Assembly: GCF_001968825.1 (NCBI RefSeq)
Contig: NZ_MIEU01000010.1
Location: 62,001-126,000, forward strand
Direction: 5' to 3'
DNA length: 64,000 bases
Source: Tersicoccus sp. Bi-70
Lineage (GTDB): Bacteria > Actinomycetota > Actinomycetes > Actinomycetales > Micrococcaceae
Shown here: in pieces, positions 26,640-37,016 of the stretch
Layout of the letters: every line of letters starts with the position of its first letter
Numbering within the stretch: position 1 is the first letter of the stretch
Program-made: the position numbers and the translations under genes
Notes under the pieces: model-generated
The model's input: the letters and a program-made list of their open reading frames with translations, nothing else
The model's database searches: none
Told to the model about the DNA's origin: nothing

Positions 26640-26700
26640 AATGCCGCGTCGTTCGTCGATTGCCGCGAACGACGGGGCAATCGACGACCAACGCGGCATT
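26640..26700. terminator. 61-base imperfect palindrome between menD and the ABC importer
   Basis: AATGCCGCGT (26640-26649) pairs with ACGCGGCATT (26691-26700). After a three-position bulge with two mismatches, TTCGTCGATTGCC? (26653-26664, TCGTCGATTGCC) pairs with 26676-26687. The loop is 11 bases. It separates convergent genes and could end both. It is longer than other terminators here and could also be a REP-like palindrome. Confidence 0.55.
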
Positions 26701-26728
26701 CCGCGGATGACGCGGAGTCCGGCGAGCC

Positions 26729-27531
<803 letters not shown>

Positions 27532-27535
<4 letters not shown>

Positions 27536-28551
27536 CGTCCGTCGCCTCCTGCGGCACGGTTGCCGGGTAGATCGCCCTCGCCCGCCAGGGCGGGCGCATC
27601 GGTGGTGGCGGCATCGTCGGCGGCCGTGTGGTGGGCCGCCGGCGTCACCTTCACCGGAGCCGGGGAGTCCGCGTCCACGCCCCGGCCGAAGTGCCGCTCG
27701 ATGTAGAACTGGCCGACCATGAGGATGCTCGTGACGAGCAGGTACCAGAAGGCGGCCACGATCAGCAGCGGGATCGGCAGGTAGATGCGGTTGGCAATGG
27801 CGTTGGTCGAGAACGTCAGGTCGAGGATGAACGGCACGGCCAGGACGAGCGACGTCGTCTTGAGCATGCCGATGGTCTCGTTGCCGGTCGGGGGCACGAT
27901 CACCCGCATCGCCTGCGGCAGCACGATGCGCCGCATGATCACGGACTTGCGCATGCCGAGGGCCTCCGCGGCCTCTTCCTGCCCGTTGTCCACCGACTTC
28001 AGGCCGGCGCGGAAGATCTCGGCGAGGTACGCCGACTCGTTCAGCGCCAGGCCCAGGGTCGCGGCCCAGAAGGAGGAGAGGAGCGTCTCCGTCCTGATGG
28101 TGAACAGCTCGGGGCCGAACGGGACGCCGAGGGCGATGTTGGGGTACAGCGTCGACGCCAGACCCCAGAACACCAGCTGGGTGTAGACGGGAGTGCCGCG
28201 GAAGAACCACACCCACACCCAGCTGACCCAGCGGAAGAGCGGGTTGTCCGACTGCCGCATCAGCGCCAGGGTGATCGCCAGGACGATCGCGATGACCATC
28301 GAGAGGACGGTCAGCAGCAGGGTCCAGCCGACACCGGCGATCACCCGCGTGTCCAGCAGGTACTTGGCGACGACGTCCCAGCGGTAGTTCTCGTTGGTCA
28401 CCAGGCTCTGGGCGAGCAGGGCGACGAGCACGATGAGCACCGCCGCGCCCACCCAGCGCCAGGGGTGCCGGACGGGGACGGCGCGGATCAGGTCCGGCCG
28501 GGCGTTGCCGCCGGCGTCCGGGTCCCTGCGGGTGGTGACGCCGTGACTCAC
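27532..28551 (-). CDS. Polar amino acid ABC transporter permease
   Basis: A 339-residue inner-membrane permease of the HisM/GlnP type. The EAA-loop region reads [24 protein letters not shown], which contacts the ATPase. The N-terminus (about 30 residues) and the C-terminal 50 residues are hydrophilic and cytoplasmic; the latter is an Ala/Asp-rich tail. Only one permease gene is present, so it presumably works as a homodimer. GTGA overlap with the binding-protein gene and ATGA overlap with the ATPase gene show tight coupling. Confidence 0.92.
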
Positions 28552-29471
28552 GACTGCGCCGGGTTCAGCTCTGACGTCTTGACGGCGCCGTCGGTGTTGT
28601 TCCAGGAGGCAAGGATCTTGGTGTAGGTCCCGTCATCGATGAGCTTCTGCATCGTCTTCTGCATCAGGCCCGCCAGCGCGGTGTCCTTCTTGGCCACGGT
28701 GATCGCCTGCGGGGCGGCGTCGTAGACGTCGCCGACCTTCTCGATCTGTCCGTTGGTCTGGGTGATTGCGTAGCTCGTGATGGGCGAGTCGGCGGCCATG
28801 GCGTCGATGCTGCCGTTGACGAGGCGCGTGGTCACGTCCGTCTGGTTCTTCAGGGACACGATGGTGATGGCGTCCTTGCCGGCCGCCTTGCACTTGGCGC
28901 TGCGGTCGGACAGGTCCGGGGACTCCTGGACGGTGCCGGTCTGGACGCCGACGGTCTTGCCGCAGACGTCGTCCACGGAGACGTTCTTGGGGTTGCCCTT
29001 CTTGACGGCCCACTGGGTGCCGGCCTTGAAGTAGGACACCATGTTCACGGCCTTGAGCCGCTCGGCGTTGATCGTGAAGGACGACATGCCGACGTCGTAC
29101 TTGGAGCCCAGCGCCGGGAGGATCGAGCCGAACTCCGCGGTCTGCACGGTGGCCTTCAGGCCGAGGGTGGCCGCGATGGCCTTGGCGAGGTCGATGTCGT
29201 AGCCCTGGGCGGTCTGGCCGTCCTCCTTGAGGAACTCGGCCGGGGCGTAGGACGTGTCCGACCCGACGGTCAGAGTGCCCTTCGACTTGATCGCGTCGGG
29301 CACCTGGCCGGCGAGCGCGTCGTCCTTGGCGACCGAGGTCGGATCGAAGCTGGCGACGGAGGACCCCGAGGCGTTGGTGGCCGGGCTGGACGTCGTGTCC
29401 GAGTTGGAGCAACCGGAGACGGCGCCGAGGACCGTGAGGACCAGGGCAGAGGCGAGCAGTCGTGAGCGCAA
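28548..29471 (-). CDS. Amino acid ABC transporter substrate-binding lipoprotein
   Basis: A 307-residue SBP-bac-3 lipoprotein. TTG at 29471 is taken as start because AGGAGG lies five bases upstream; it is followed at once by [21 protein letters not shown], a signal peptide with lipobox and Cys21. The binding fold shows [43 protein letters not shown] and the hinge [13 protein letters not shown]. It captures an amino acid at the membrane surface for the two following genes. A CATACT -10 lies at 29558-29553. The exact ligand is not predictable. Confidence 0.93.
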   Translation of the reverse strand: MRSRLLASALVLTVLGAVSGCSNSDTTSSPATNASGSSVASFDPTSVAKDDALAGQVPDAIKSKGTLTVGSDTSYAPAEFLKEDGQTAQGYDIDLAKAIAATLGLKATVQTAEFGSILPALGSKYDVGMSSFTINAERLKAVNMVSYFKAGTQWAVKKGNPKNVSVDDVCGKTVGVQTGTVQESPDLSDRSAKCKAAGKDAITIVSLKNQTDVTTRLVNGSIDAMAADSPITSYAITQTNGQIEKVGDVYDAAPQAITVAKKDTALAGLMQKTMQKLIDDGTYTKILASWNNTDGAVKTSELNPAQS

Positions 29472-29672
29472 GGCGTCCTCCTGTGGACGGGCAGGGCAAT
29501 GGTCGGACAGGGCACCAGTGCCGAACGGGGAGCCGGTGCGCATGCTTCCAAGAGTATGCACCACCCCACGTGTCGTCCTCGTTTCCGGCGTGCGCCGAGA
29601 GTGGCCGCGTCGAGGGGTCTGAACAGTGTTGCCGGGTGGGCGGAAATTGCCCGAGAGCAGGAGCCGCCCACG

Positions 29673-31487
29673 TCAGCGGGCCGGCGGCGCCGGAGGCCGT
29701 CGGAAGGGAGCGTCATCCGGGTCGCTCCGGTACCGACGACCGGTGGGGGACACCCAGTGCAGGACGGACGAGGCCGGTGGAGGCGAGGAGTATGGTGCCG
29801 GCGCCGGAACCGATGAGCTCGAAGCAGACGACGTCGGCGTCGGATCGTCGCGCGAGGCGGCGTCCAGCCCGGGTGGACCGGTCACTCGCCAGGCGGAGTG
29901 GTGCTTGAGCACGTGATGTCGGCGGCACAGGTGGGCGAGGTTGTCCTCCTCGGTGGCCCCGCCGTCGGCCCAGGCGGTGCGATGGTCGAGATCGCAGCGG
30001 GTGGCGGCACGGCGGCATCCGGGGAACCGGCAGGTTCCGTCCCGCACCTGCAACCGGCGACGCAGCTCGGCGGGGATCCGGTACTGCCGCCCTGCGGTGA
30101 TCAGCCGCGTACCGGTCGGCGACGAGTCGTCGGCCAGGGTGATGCCGAGGGTGAAGGACGTCGCTGTCGACGCGAGCCGGCGGGCGTCCTCGACGGGGAT
30201 CGATCCGAAGGGTCCGAACGCGGCCGGGCCGTCTTCGCCGAGGAGCACCGCGGCCGGCATGGTGAGCAGGAGCGACGGCGGCGAACTCGACGGACCATCG
30301 GCGGACGGAGCCGCCCTCGTCCCGCCGGCGCCGGCGTCGCTCAGGTCCGGAGCCGTTGTGCCGGCGGCGTCCGGAACGCTCCCGCTGGTGGTTCCTCCGA
30401 TGATCAGGTCGGTGAGGACGTCGACCCGAGCCTGACCGACGGTCCGCTCGTCCTCGTCGTCGGGCATACCCGTCTCCCGAGTCCGGCCGGTGGACACTTC
30501 GAGCTGAGGTCCCAGCGCGGCCCGCGCGAGGGCGGTGAGGTGGTGGTCGACGTCGTGGGCGTCGGCCGCCGGCAGCCACGCCGTCAGGTGCGCCATGCCG
30601 TCGCACCCCGGTCGGACGCGGACGCATCGGTCGGCTCGCGCCACCTCGTGGCGTTCCTGCCGGGAGAGGGGGTGCAGGCGCTCACGCAGCCGGCGGGCTC
30701 GCGCACCCACCTCGCCCGTCGTACCTCCGGCGCACGCCACGTCGAGGAGGAACCGTTCGGTCTGTTCGACGGCGGTGCGGACGCGGGCGTCGGTCTGAGC
30801 GTCCGTGACCGGCAGCGAGGTGTACTCCCTCGCACTGTCGATGATGATGCGGGCGGCGGCGCCCGTGATGGTGCCGGCAGCCAGCGCCGTTGTGGTGTCC
30901 GGGAGCCAGGCATCGAGCAATTGACCGTGCTGGATCAGCAGGTGAGCGGCCTTCTCGCCGATCCGCAGGGCGCAGGCGATCTCGGCGATGGCGCTGCGTT
31001 CGGCGACGGCGACCCTCTCGGCGCGCGTGAGTCCACCGTGCCCGAGCCCGGCACTCCCACGGTCCGCGAGACCGTCGTCCCACGTCGGGTTCGCGCTGAC
31101 CCAGGCCTCGTGGTCGCGCGTGGCGGCGTGGGTCGCGCTCACCGCGATGGCGTGTCGACGCGCCTCCAGCCAGGACTCGAGCTGCCGCACCTGCTCCAAG
31201 GCACCGATGAGCACATCGGTCGAGTCGGTGTCCGCGGCGGATGCCACGGCATGGACCCGGCGCATCGCCTCGGCTTCGTCCAGGGGACGGGGCGCGAGCC
31301 CGGCGACGGGCGTCACCGTCTCGTCGGCGCGACCGCCTCCATCAACGTGCACGAGCGCGAACAGCTCCTCCATGGCACGAGTCAACCCGCTGCCACCGAC
31401 AGAACTCGCGGCGGCCGGGGAAGCTGTGGAGGGAGTCCGACGATGAACCGGTGCGCCACCGGGCCCAGGCGTGAACAACTCCTCCAT
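29673..31487 (-). CDS. DUF222/HNH endonuclease domain protein
   Basis: About 604 residues of the DUF222 (13E12-type) family abundant in actinobacteria. A long helical DUF222 region spans roughly residues 80-420. The C-terminal HNH nuclease reads CRFPGCRRAATRCDLDHRTA, then DNLAHLCRRHHVLKH, with the zinc/metal residues present. A Ser/Pro-rich tail follows. The start is uncertain: ATG at 31487 and ATG at 31373 both sit in copies of a 40-bp duplicated segment and neither has a ribosome site. It lies 56 bases behind menF on the same strand. Family function is unproven; DNA mobility or repair roles have been suggested. Confidence 0.82.
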   Translation of the reverse strand: MEELFTPGPGGAPVHRRTPSTASPAAASSVGGSGLTRAMEELFALVHVDGGGRADETVTPVAGLAPRPLDEAEAMRRVHAVASAADTDSTDVLIGALEQVRQLESWLEARRHAIAVSATHAATRDHEAWVSANPTWDDGLADRGSAGLGHGGLTRAERVAVAERSAIAEIACALRIGEKAAHLLIQHGQLLDAWLPDTTTALAAGTITGAAARIIIDSAREYTSLPVTDAQTDARVRTAVEQTERFLLDVACAGGTTGEVGARARRLRERLHPLSRQERHEVARADRCVRVRPGCDGMAHLTAWLPAADAHDVDHHLTALARAALGPQLEVSTGRTRETGMPDDEDERTVGQARVDVLTDLIIGGTTSGSVPDAAGTTAPDLSDAGAGGTRAAPSADGPSSSPPSLLLTMPAAVLLGEDGPAAFGPFGSIPVEDARRLASTATSFTLGITLADDSSPTGTRLITAGRQYRIPAELRRRLQVRDGTCRFPGCRRAATRCDLDHRTAWADGGATEEDNLAHLCRRHHVLKHHSAWRVTGPPGLDAASRDDPTPTSSASSSSVPAPAPYSSPPPASSVLHWVSPTGRRYRSDPDDAPFRRPPAPPAR

Positions 31488-31512
31488 GAGACGAGTCAGC
31501 CCGCCGCCACCG
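31359..31512 (-). repeat. 40-bp direct duplication at the HNH gene start
   Basis: Segments 31359-31398 and 31473-31512 match at 35 of 40 positions and are 114 bases (38 codons) apart. Each encodes GLTR-x-MEELF and contains an ATG that could start the HNH protein. Confidence 0.8.
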
Positions 31513-31543
31513 CCAGAAGGACGGCGGCCGAGCCCCCGAACCC

Positions 31544-32926
31544 CTAGTGCGCCTGCACCCCGAGGGCCTGGAGCATCGGCCGGAACTTCGCCCAGGTCTC
31601 CCGGAGTTCCGCGGCCGGATCGGAGGCCTCGACGATCCCGCACCCGGCGAACAGGCGCGCCGTCGTCGGCGACTCCAGCACCGCCCCCCGCAGGGCGATG
31701 CCCCACTCGCCGTTGCCGGTCGAGTCGACCCAGCCGACCGGGCCGGCGTACGGTCCGCGGTCCAGGTGCTCGAGTTCGCTGATCAGCTCCGCGGCGGCGG
31801 CCGTCGGCGTTCCGCACACGGCGGCCGTGGGGTGCAGCGCCTCCGCCAGGGCGAGCGCGCCCGGCGTGCGGTGCTTGCCGGTGGGAGAGGGCGCGTCGTT
31901 GAGCACCGCCGTCACGTCCGAGGCCAGGTGCCACACGTTGGGCAGCTCGAGCACGAACGGCTCGCTCGAGACTGTCATCGTGTCCGTGTAACTGGTGAGG
32001 CGGTCCAGCAGCGAGTTGATCGCGAACTCGTGCTCCTGCCGCTGCTTCGTCGAACCCCACAGCACCCGCTGCGCGTAGTCCGGGTCGTCCGCCGGCGCGC
32101 TCGCCCGGTCCAGGGTCCCGGCCAGCACCCGGGCGCGGGCCACGTTGTCCTCGACCTTGATCAGCATCTCCGGGGTGGACCCGATGAGCCCCTCCACCGA
32201 GTACGTCCAGCAGTCCCGGTACCGGTGCGCCAGGTCCGAGAGCACGGCCGCCGGCTCCACCGCGGTGTCCAGCTCGACGACGACGTCGCGCGCCAGGACG
32301 AGCTTGTGCAGCTCCCCGGCGCTGATCCGGGCGACCCCCGCCGTGACCGCGTCCATCCACTGGTCCCCGCTCAGCGACCCGTCCCGCACCCGGCCACCGG
32401 TCGGAACGGCGGGCGGAGCCGAGGACTCGGAGAGCAGCGCGTCGAATGCGGCGAGGGCGGTCGCGGCGGTCGGGGCGTCGTCGCTCACGCTCTGCAGCGT
32501 GAGCCAGGTGCGTCCGTCGTCCGCGGCGCCCACGACGAGTTCGGGCACGACGAGGCGGGAGTCGAAGGCGGAGTCGTCGGCGAAGGCGAAGGACCCGAAG
32601 GCCAGGAGCCCGGTGCCGGGCCCGCCCACGGTGTTCTCCCGCCGCGCGGTGGCGCTGACCTGACGCCACCACTGCCGGGCCCGGGCGAACCGGTCGGCGC
32701 CTGCGGACGCGAACCGCGCGGCGGTGCCGATACCGACGAGGCCGTTCTCCCGGCGCAGCCAGACCGCGGGAAGCCCCGACCGCCGTGTCGTCTCGACCAG
32801 ACCCACGAGGCCACCCGGCAGACGCGCGGGGTCCAGGGGAACGGTCACGGTCGAGAGAAGGGGAGTGGGGGTGTCGGTGCCGGCCGGGGAGGGTTCCCCG
32901 GCCACCCGCGAGGAAACGGAGGCCAT
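31544..32926 (-). CDS. menF: Isochorismate synthase
   Basis: A 460-residue chorismate-binding enzyme converting chorismate to isochorismate. The context with menD, menG and a prenyl synthase points to menaquinone rather than siderophore synthesis. The C-terminal catalytic domain includes [52 protein letters not shown] and [20 protein letters not shown]. The ATG has GAGGG upstream. A TAGATT -10 (32941-32936) is very close. It is divergent from menG across 119 bases, so the two may share control. Confidence 0.9.
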   Translation of the reverse strand: MASVSSRVAGEPSPAGTDTPTPLLSTVTVPLDPARLPGGLVGLVETTRRSGLPAVWLRRENGLVGIGTAARFASAGADRFARARQWWRQVSATARRENTVGGPGTGLLAFGSFAFADDSAFDSRLVVPELVVGAADDGRTWLTLQSVSDDAPTAATALAAFDALLSESSAPPAVPTGGRVRDGSLSGDQWMDAVTAGVARISAGELHKLVLARDVVVELDTAVEPAAVLSDLAHRYRDCWTYSVEGLIGSTPEMLIKVEDNVARARVLAGTLDRASAPADDPDYAQRVLWGSTKQRQEHEFAINSLLDRLTSYTDTMTVSSEPFVLELPNVWHLASDVTAVLNDAPSPTGKHRTPGALALAEALHPTAAVCGTPTAAAAELISELEHLDRGPYAGPVGWVDSTGNGEWGIALRGAVLESPTTARLFAGCGIVEASDPAAELRETWAKFRPMLQALGVQAH

Positions 32927-33045
32927 GGTGCCCTCAATCTACTCGGCTGCGGAGGCGCGACCGGTGCGGCGGCCGGGGCGTCCGCTGCCGGCGAAGTGCC
33001 GGGCCCTCGCGGGGTGGGTTCGCCCCGGCGTGCCAGAATGAGCGG

Positions 33046-33786
33046 GTGAATCGCGCGTCCCTGGAGAAGGATCCCGACGACGTCGCGCGGATGTTCGACG
33101 ACGTCGCACCCCGCTACGACCTGGTCAACGATGTGCTGTCCGCCGGACAGGTGCGGTACTGGCGCCGGATCGTCGTGGCCGCCGTCGGCGCGCGACGCGG
33201 CCAGCGGGTGCTGGACCTCGCCGCCGGCACCGGTACGTCCAGCGAGCCCTACGCCGACGCGGGCGTGGACGTGGTCGCCGCCGACTTCTCCCCGGGCATG
33301 CTCGAGGTCGGCCGTCGCCGTCGCCCCGACATCACCTTCGTCCAGGCCGACGCCATGGCCCTGCCCTTCGGCGACGGCGAGTTCGACGCCACGACCATCT
33401 CCTACGGGTTGCGCAACATCAACGACCCGAAGCAGGCGCTGCGCGAGATGCTGCGCGTGACGAAGCCCGGTGGCCGGCTCGTGATCGCCGAGTTCTCCCG
33501 ACCGACGTTCGCGCCTTTCCGCACCGTCTACACCGAGTACCTGATGCGGGCCATCCCACCGATCGCCCGCGCGGTCTCCTCGAACCCGGACTCCTACGTC
33601 TATCTGGCCGAGTCGATCCGTGCTTGGCCGGACCAGGAGGAGCTCGCCGCCTGGCTCGCCGAGGCCGGCTGGACCGACGTGCAGTACCGGAACCTGACCG
33701 GCGGCATCGTCGCCGTGCACCGGGCCACGAAGCCCGTGACGACGTCCGCGGCGGATGCCGTGACGCCGTCGGTCGCCGCGCCGTGA
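33046..33786 (+). CDS. menG: Demethylmenaquinone methyltransferase
   Basis: A 246-residue UbiE/MenG SAM-dependent methyltransferase making the last step to menaquinone. The family N-terminus [19 protein letters not shown], motif [13 protein letters not shown], the [15 protein letters not shown] segment and [18 protein letters not shown] are present. GTG at 33046 follows CAGAAT by 6 bases with no ribosome site, suggesting a leaderless start. The stop overlaps the reductase gene (GTGA), linking it to menaquinone side-chain reduction. Confidence 0.93.
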   Translation: MNRASLEKDPDDVARMFDDVAPRYDLVNDVLSAGQVRYWRRIVVAAVGARRGQRVLDLAAGTGTSSEPYADAGVDVVAADFSPGMLEVGRRRRPDITFVQADAMALPFGDGEFDATTISYGLRNINDPKQALREMLRVTKPGGRLVIAEFSRPTFAPFRTVYTEYLMRAIPPIARAVSSNPDSYVYLAESIRAWPDQEELAAWLAEAGWTDVQYRNLTGGIVAVHRATKPVTTSAADAVTPSVAAP

Positions 33787-35114
33787 CCGTCGTCATCGTC
33801 GGGGCCGGCCCCGCCGGCTCCACCGCGGCCTGGCACCTCGCGCAGGCCGGCATCGAGACCGTCGTCCTCGAGAAGACCCACTTCCCCCGGGAGAAGGTCT
33901 GCGGGGACGGGCTCACCCCGCGCGCCGTCCGCGAGATGCAGCGCATCGGTCTGCCCCACGAGGTCGACGCCGGCTGGCGCCGGATGAAGGGGCTGCGCCT
34001 GATCGCCGCGGGTCGCACCGTCGAGGTGCCCTGGCCCGAACTCACCGACTTCCCCGACTACGGGCTGGTCCGCACCCGGCTCGGCTTCGACGAGGCCCTC
34101 GCCCGCCACGCCGAGGCCGCCGGCGCCACCGTATTGACCGGGCACAACGTGCTCGGGGCCGAGCGGGACGATGCCGGCCGGGTGACCGGGGTGCGGGCCG
34201 CGGTGCTCGACGCCGACGGCCGGCGCACCGGCGAGGAGCGCAGGTTCGACGCCGACGTCGTCCTCGCCGCAGACGGCAACTCCGCCCGCACCGCCCTCTC
34301 CGTCGGCCTCGAGCGTCGCGAGGACCGTCCGCTCGGCGTGGCCGTGCGCACCTACTACACGTCCCCCCGCCACGAGGACGACTGGATGGAGGGCTGGCTG
34401 CAGCTGCCCGACGCCGCCGGCCGCCCGCTGCCGGGCTACGGCTGGGTCTTCGGCGTCGGCGACGGCACCTCCAACGTGGGCCTGGGCATCCTCAACTCCT
34501 CGAAGCAGTTCGGGAGGATCGACTACCGGCAGGTGCTGCGGGAGTGGACGGCCGCGATGCCCGCGGAGTGGGGCTACCGGCCCGAGAACCAGGTGGGCCC
34601 CATCCGCGGTGCCGCCCTGCCGATGGGCTTCAACCGCACCCCGCACGCGGTGCCGGGCATGCTGCTGCTCGGCGACGCCGGCGGCATGGTCTCCCCGTTC
34701 AACGGCGAGGGCATCTCCTACGCCATGGAGTCCGCCCGGTTCGCCGCCGAGCGCATCGTCGACGCCTTGGCCGCCCCCGACGCCGCCGGCCGTGACGCGG
34801 CGCTGGCCACCTACCCGGACGTGATCCGCGGGCAGTGGGGCTCCCACTTCCAGCTCGGTGCCCTCTTCGCCCGCCTGATCGGGCACCCGCAGGTGATGAA
34901 CGCGGCGCTGCGCACCGGCATGAGCGCCCCGCCGCTGCTGCGGATGGTGGTGCGCATGCTCGCGAACCTCACGGATCACCCGGGCGGGCTCGAGGACCGG
35001 GCCATCCACCTGCTGGAACGGCTCACTCCTCCCGCGAGCAACCAGCTGAGCAACCGGGCGAGTACCGGCCGGCGTCCGGCGTCGTTGCCGCAGAAAGCTA
35101 GGGTTGAGGCGTGA
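33783..35114 (+). CDS. Geranylgeranyl reductase-family flavoprotein (MenJ-like)
   Basis: A 443-residue FAD enzyme. The dinucleotide fold is [17 protein letters not shown]. The family [15 protein letters not shown] motif and the second FAD motif [19 protein letters not shown] are intact. In mycobacteria the relative MenJ saturates one isoprene unit of menaquinone. Its position between menG and a long-chain prenyl synthase, with 4-base overlaps on both sides, supports the same job here; this is inference from context. The last 40 residues are variable. The GTG start is fixed by the overlap. Confidence 0.88.
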   Translation: MTVVIVGAGPAGSTAAWHLAQAGIETVVLEKTHFPREKVCGDGLTPRAVREMQRIGLPHEVDAGWRRMKGLRLIAAGRTVEVPWPELTDFPDYGLVRTRLGFDEALARHAEAAGATVLTGHNVLGAERDDAGRVTGVRAAVLDADGRRTGEERRFDADVVLAADGNSARTALSVGLERREDRPLGVAVRTYYTSPRHEDDWMEGWLQLPDAAGRPLPGYGWVFGVGDGTSNVGLGILNSSKQFGRIDYRQVLREWTAAMPAEWGYRPENQVGPIRGAALPMGFNRTPHAVPGMLLLGDAGGMVSPFNGEGISYAMESARFAAERIVDALAAPDAAGRDAALATYPDVIRGQWGSHFQLGALFARLIGHPQVMNAALRTGMSAPPLLRMVVRMLANLTDHPGGLEDRAIHLLERLTPPASNQLSNRASTGRRPASLPQKARVEA

Positions 35115-36223
35115 AGGAAACCTCGAACGCCGAGATGACGTCGGCCGGGTCGCCGGTGGCGTCCGCCGTCCGCCCGACCGGTGGCTCCGGATCGGGTCGC
35201 CTGCCCACGGCCGGCATGGTGCTGCCCGCCGCGTTCTCCCTCGTCGCCGACAACGCCGACCTCGGTCCCGCCGTCGTCGCCTCCCTCGGGCGGGTCGAGG
35301 AACGCCTGCGCACCTCCATCGCGCACGCGGACCCGCTCGCGGACACCATCAGCCGGCACCTGTTCGACGCCGGCGGCAAGCGCATCCGCCCGCTGCTGAC
35401 CATCCTCGCCGCGCACCTGGGTGACCCGGACCGCGACGAGGTGGAGCAGGCCGCCGTCGTCGTCGAGATGACCCACCTGGCCACGCTCTACCACGACGAC
35501 GTGATGGACTCCGCGCAGTTCCGCCGCGGTGCCCCGTCCGCCCACCAGATCTGGGGCAACTCGGTCGCCATCCTCGCGGGCGACCTCCTGTTCGCCCGCG
35601 CCTCCCGGCTCGTCTCCGACCTCGGCGGCCGGGCGCTGGCCATCCAGGCGAGCACCTTCGAGCGGCTGTGCCTGGGACAGCTGCACGAGACCGTCGGCCC
35701 CGCCGAGGGCGAGGACCCCGTGGCCCACTACCTCTCCGTCATCGCCGACAAGACCGGCTCCCTCGTCGCGGCCAGCGGCCAGCTCGGGGCCATCTTCTCG
35801 GGCGCCGACGAGGTCTACGTCGACACCATGGTCAGCTACGGCGAGAAGATCGGCGTCGCCTTCCAGCTGGCCGACGACGTCATCGACGTCACCGGGGCTC
35901 GCGCGGTCTCGGGGAAGACCCCGGGTACGGACCTGCGCGAGCACGTCCCGACCCTGCCCGTCCTGCTGCTGCGTCGCGCGGCCGCCGGCGGGGACGAGTC
36001 CGCCGCCCGCGTGCTGGACCTGGTCGACGGCGACCTCGGCTCGGACGAGGCGCTGCGCACCGCGGTCGCCGCGGTGGCGGACCACTCGGCCACCGACGAG
36101 TCGTGGAGTGTTGCCCGCCGCTGGGCCGACGACGCTGTCGACGCGCTGGACCCGCTGCCCGCCGGCGTCGTCAAGGACGCGCTGGTCGGCTTCGCGCGCG
36201 CCGTGGTGGACCGCTCCGCCTGA
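35111..36223 (+). CDS. Long-chain polyprenyl diphosphate synthase
   Basis: A 370-residue trans-prenyltransferase that builds the menaquinone side chain from FPP/GGPP and IPP. The first Asp-rich motif DDVMDSAQFRRG lies near residue 129 and the second, DDVIDVTG, near 257. The IPP site is GGKRIRPLLT. The residues before the first Asp-rich motif are small (ATLYH), consistent with long products, but chain length cannot be fixed. GTG at 35111 overlaps the reductase stop and also follows TAGGGT by 6 bases, so it may have its own leaderless promoter. About 35 extra N-terminal residues are low-complexity. Confidence 0.92.
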   Translation: MKETSNAEMTSAGSPVASAVRPTGGSGSGRLPTAGMVLPAAFSLVADNADLGPAVVASLGRVEERLRTSIAHADPLADTISRHLFDAGGKRIRPLLTILAAHLGDPDRDEVEQAAVVVEMTHLATLYHDDVMDSAQFRRGAPSAHQIWGNSVAILAGDLLFARASRLVSDLGGRALAIQASTFERLCLGQLHETVGPAEGEDPVAHYLSVIADKTGSLVAASGQLGAIFSGADEVYVDTMVSYGEKIGVAFQLADDVIDVTGARAVSGKTPGTDLREHVPTLPVLLLRRAAAGGDESAARVLDLVDGDLGSDEALRTAVAAVADHSATDESWSVARRWADDAVDALDPLPAGVVKDALVGFARAVVDRSA

Positions 36224-36259
36224 GCCGGCCCCGGGCGTCGGTGTCGGTCGCGGAGGGTT

Positions 36260-36889
36260 TCACTCGACGACGCGGCGACTGGCCAGGGGAATGCCCCACC
36301 GCAGCCGCCGTCCCGCCACCCGCAGGGCGAACACGAGCACGATGATGGGCACCGTCGTCAGCGGGTGCACGAGCCCGAGCGCGGCCGCGGCCGCCGTCAG
36401 CGCCGCCCCCACGAACGCGGGGATCGCGTAGAACTCGCGCTGGTCGAACAGCGCCGGGGTGACGTTGGCGATCACGTCCCGTAGGATGCCCCCGCCCACC
36501 GCCGTCGTGACCCCGAGCAGGGCGGCCGTCACCGGGTGCTGGTGCGCGGCGATGGCCAGCAGCGTCCCGGACACGCAGAACAGCGCCAAGCCCGCCGCGT
36601 CGAAGGCCACCAGCAGCCGGTTGAACCGGCGCACCGACGCCGAGATGAAGTACACGGTCACGACCGCCAGCACGGGCGGCGCCAGGTAGAGGGGCTGGGA
36701 GAACGCGATCGGCGGCCCTGCGTCGAGCACGAGGTCCCGGACGACGCCGCCGCCGAGGCCGGTGACCGAGGCGAGCAGCAGCGAGCCGACCAGGTCGAAG
36801 CGCTGCCGGGCCGCGAGCAGGGAACCGGACACCGCGAAGAAGTAGACCCCCACGAGGTCGAGGATCAGCAGCGTCACCGAGGCGTTCAC
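36260..36889 (-). CDS. TRIC-like (UPF0126) membrane protein
   Basis: A 209-residue protein with seven hydrophobic segments arranged as two homologous halves of three spans plus one. The tell-tale motifs are GLGGGVVRDLVL in the first half and AVGGGILRDVIANVTP in the second. Prokaryotic TRIC proteins are trimeric cation channels. GTG at 36889 is chosen because TACGCT ends 7 bases upstream and the hydrophobic part begins at once; no ribosome site is present. It converges on the prenyl synthase gene. Confidence 0.88.
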   Translation of the reverse strand: MNASVTLLILDLVGVYFFAVSGSLLAARQRFDLVGSLLLASVTGLGGGVVRDLVLDAGPPIAFSQPLYLAPPVLAVVTVYFISASVRRFNRLLVAFDAAGLALFCVSGTLLAIAAHQHPVTAALLGVTTAVGGGILRDVIANVTPALFDQREFYAIPAFVGAALTAAAAALGLVHPLTTVPIIVLVFALRVAGRRLRWGIPLASRRVVE

Positions 36890-37016
36890 GGCCCCCAGCG
36901 TAGGGGGCGCAGGCCCACCTCCGATGACGACGGGACCGGTGACGAAATGTGTCCCGGCGTGACCGGAGGTGTCGGCCGGCTGCACGCGGCCCGCATCACG
37001 CTCCTACCGTCGAGAC

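Noticed and set aside
33046-36223. Prenyl synthase cluster as carotenoid synthesis
   Set aside because: No phytoene synthase or desaturase is present; linkage to menG, menF and menD favours menaquinone side-chain synthesis.
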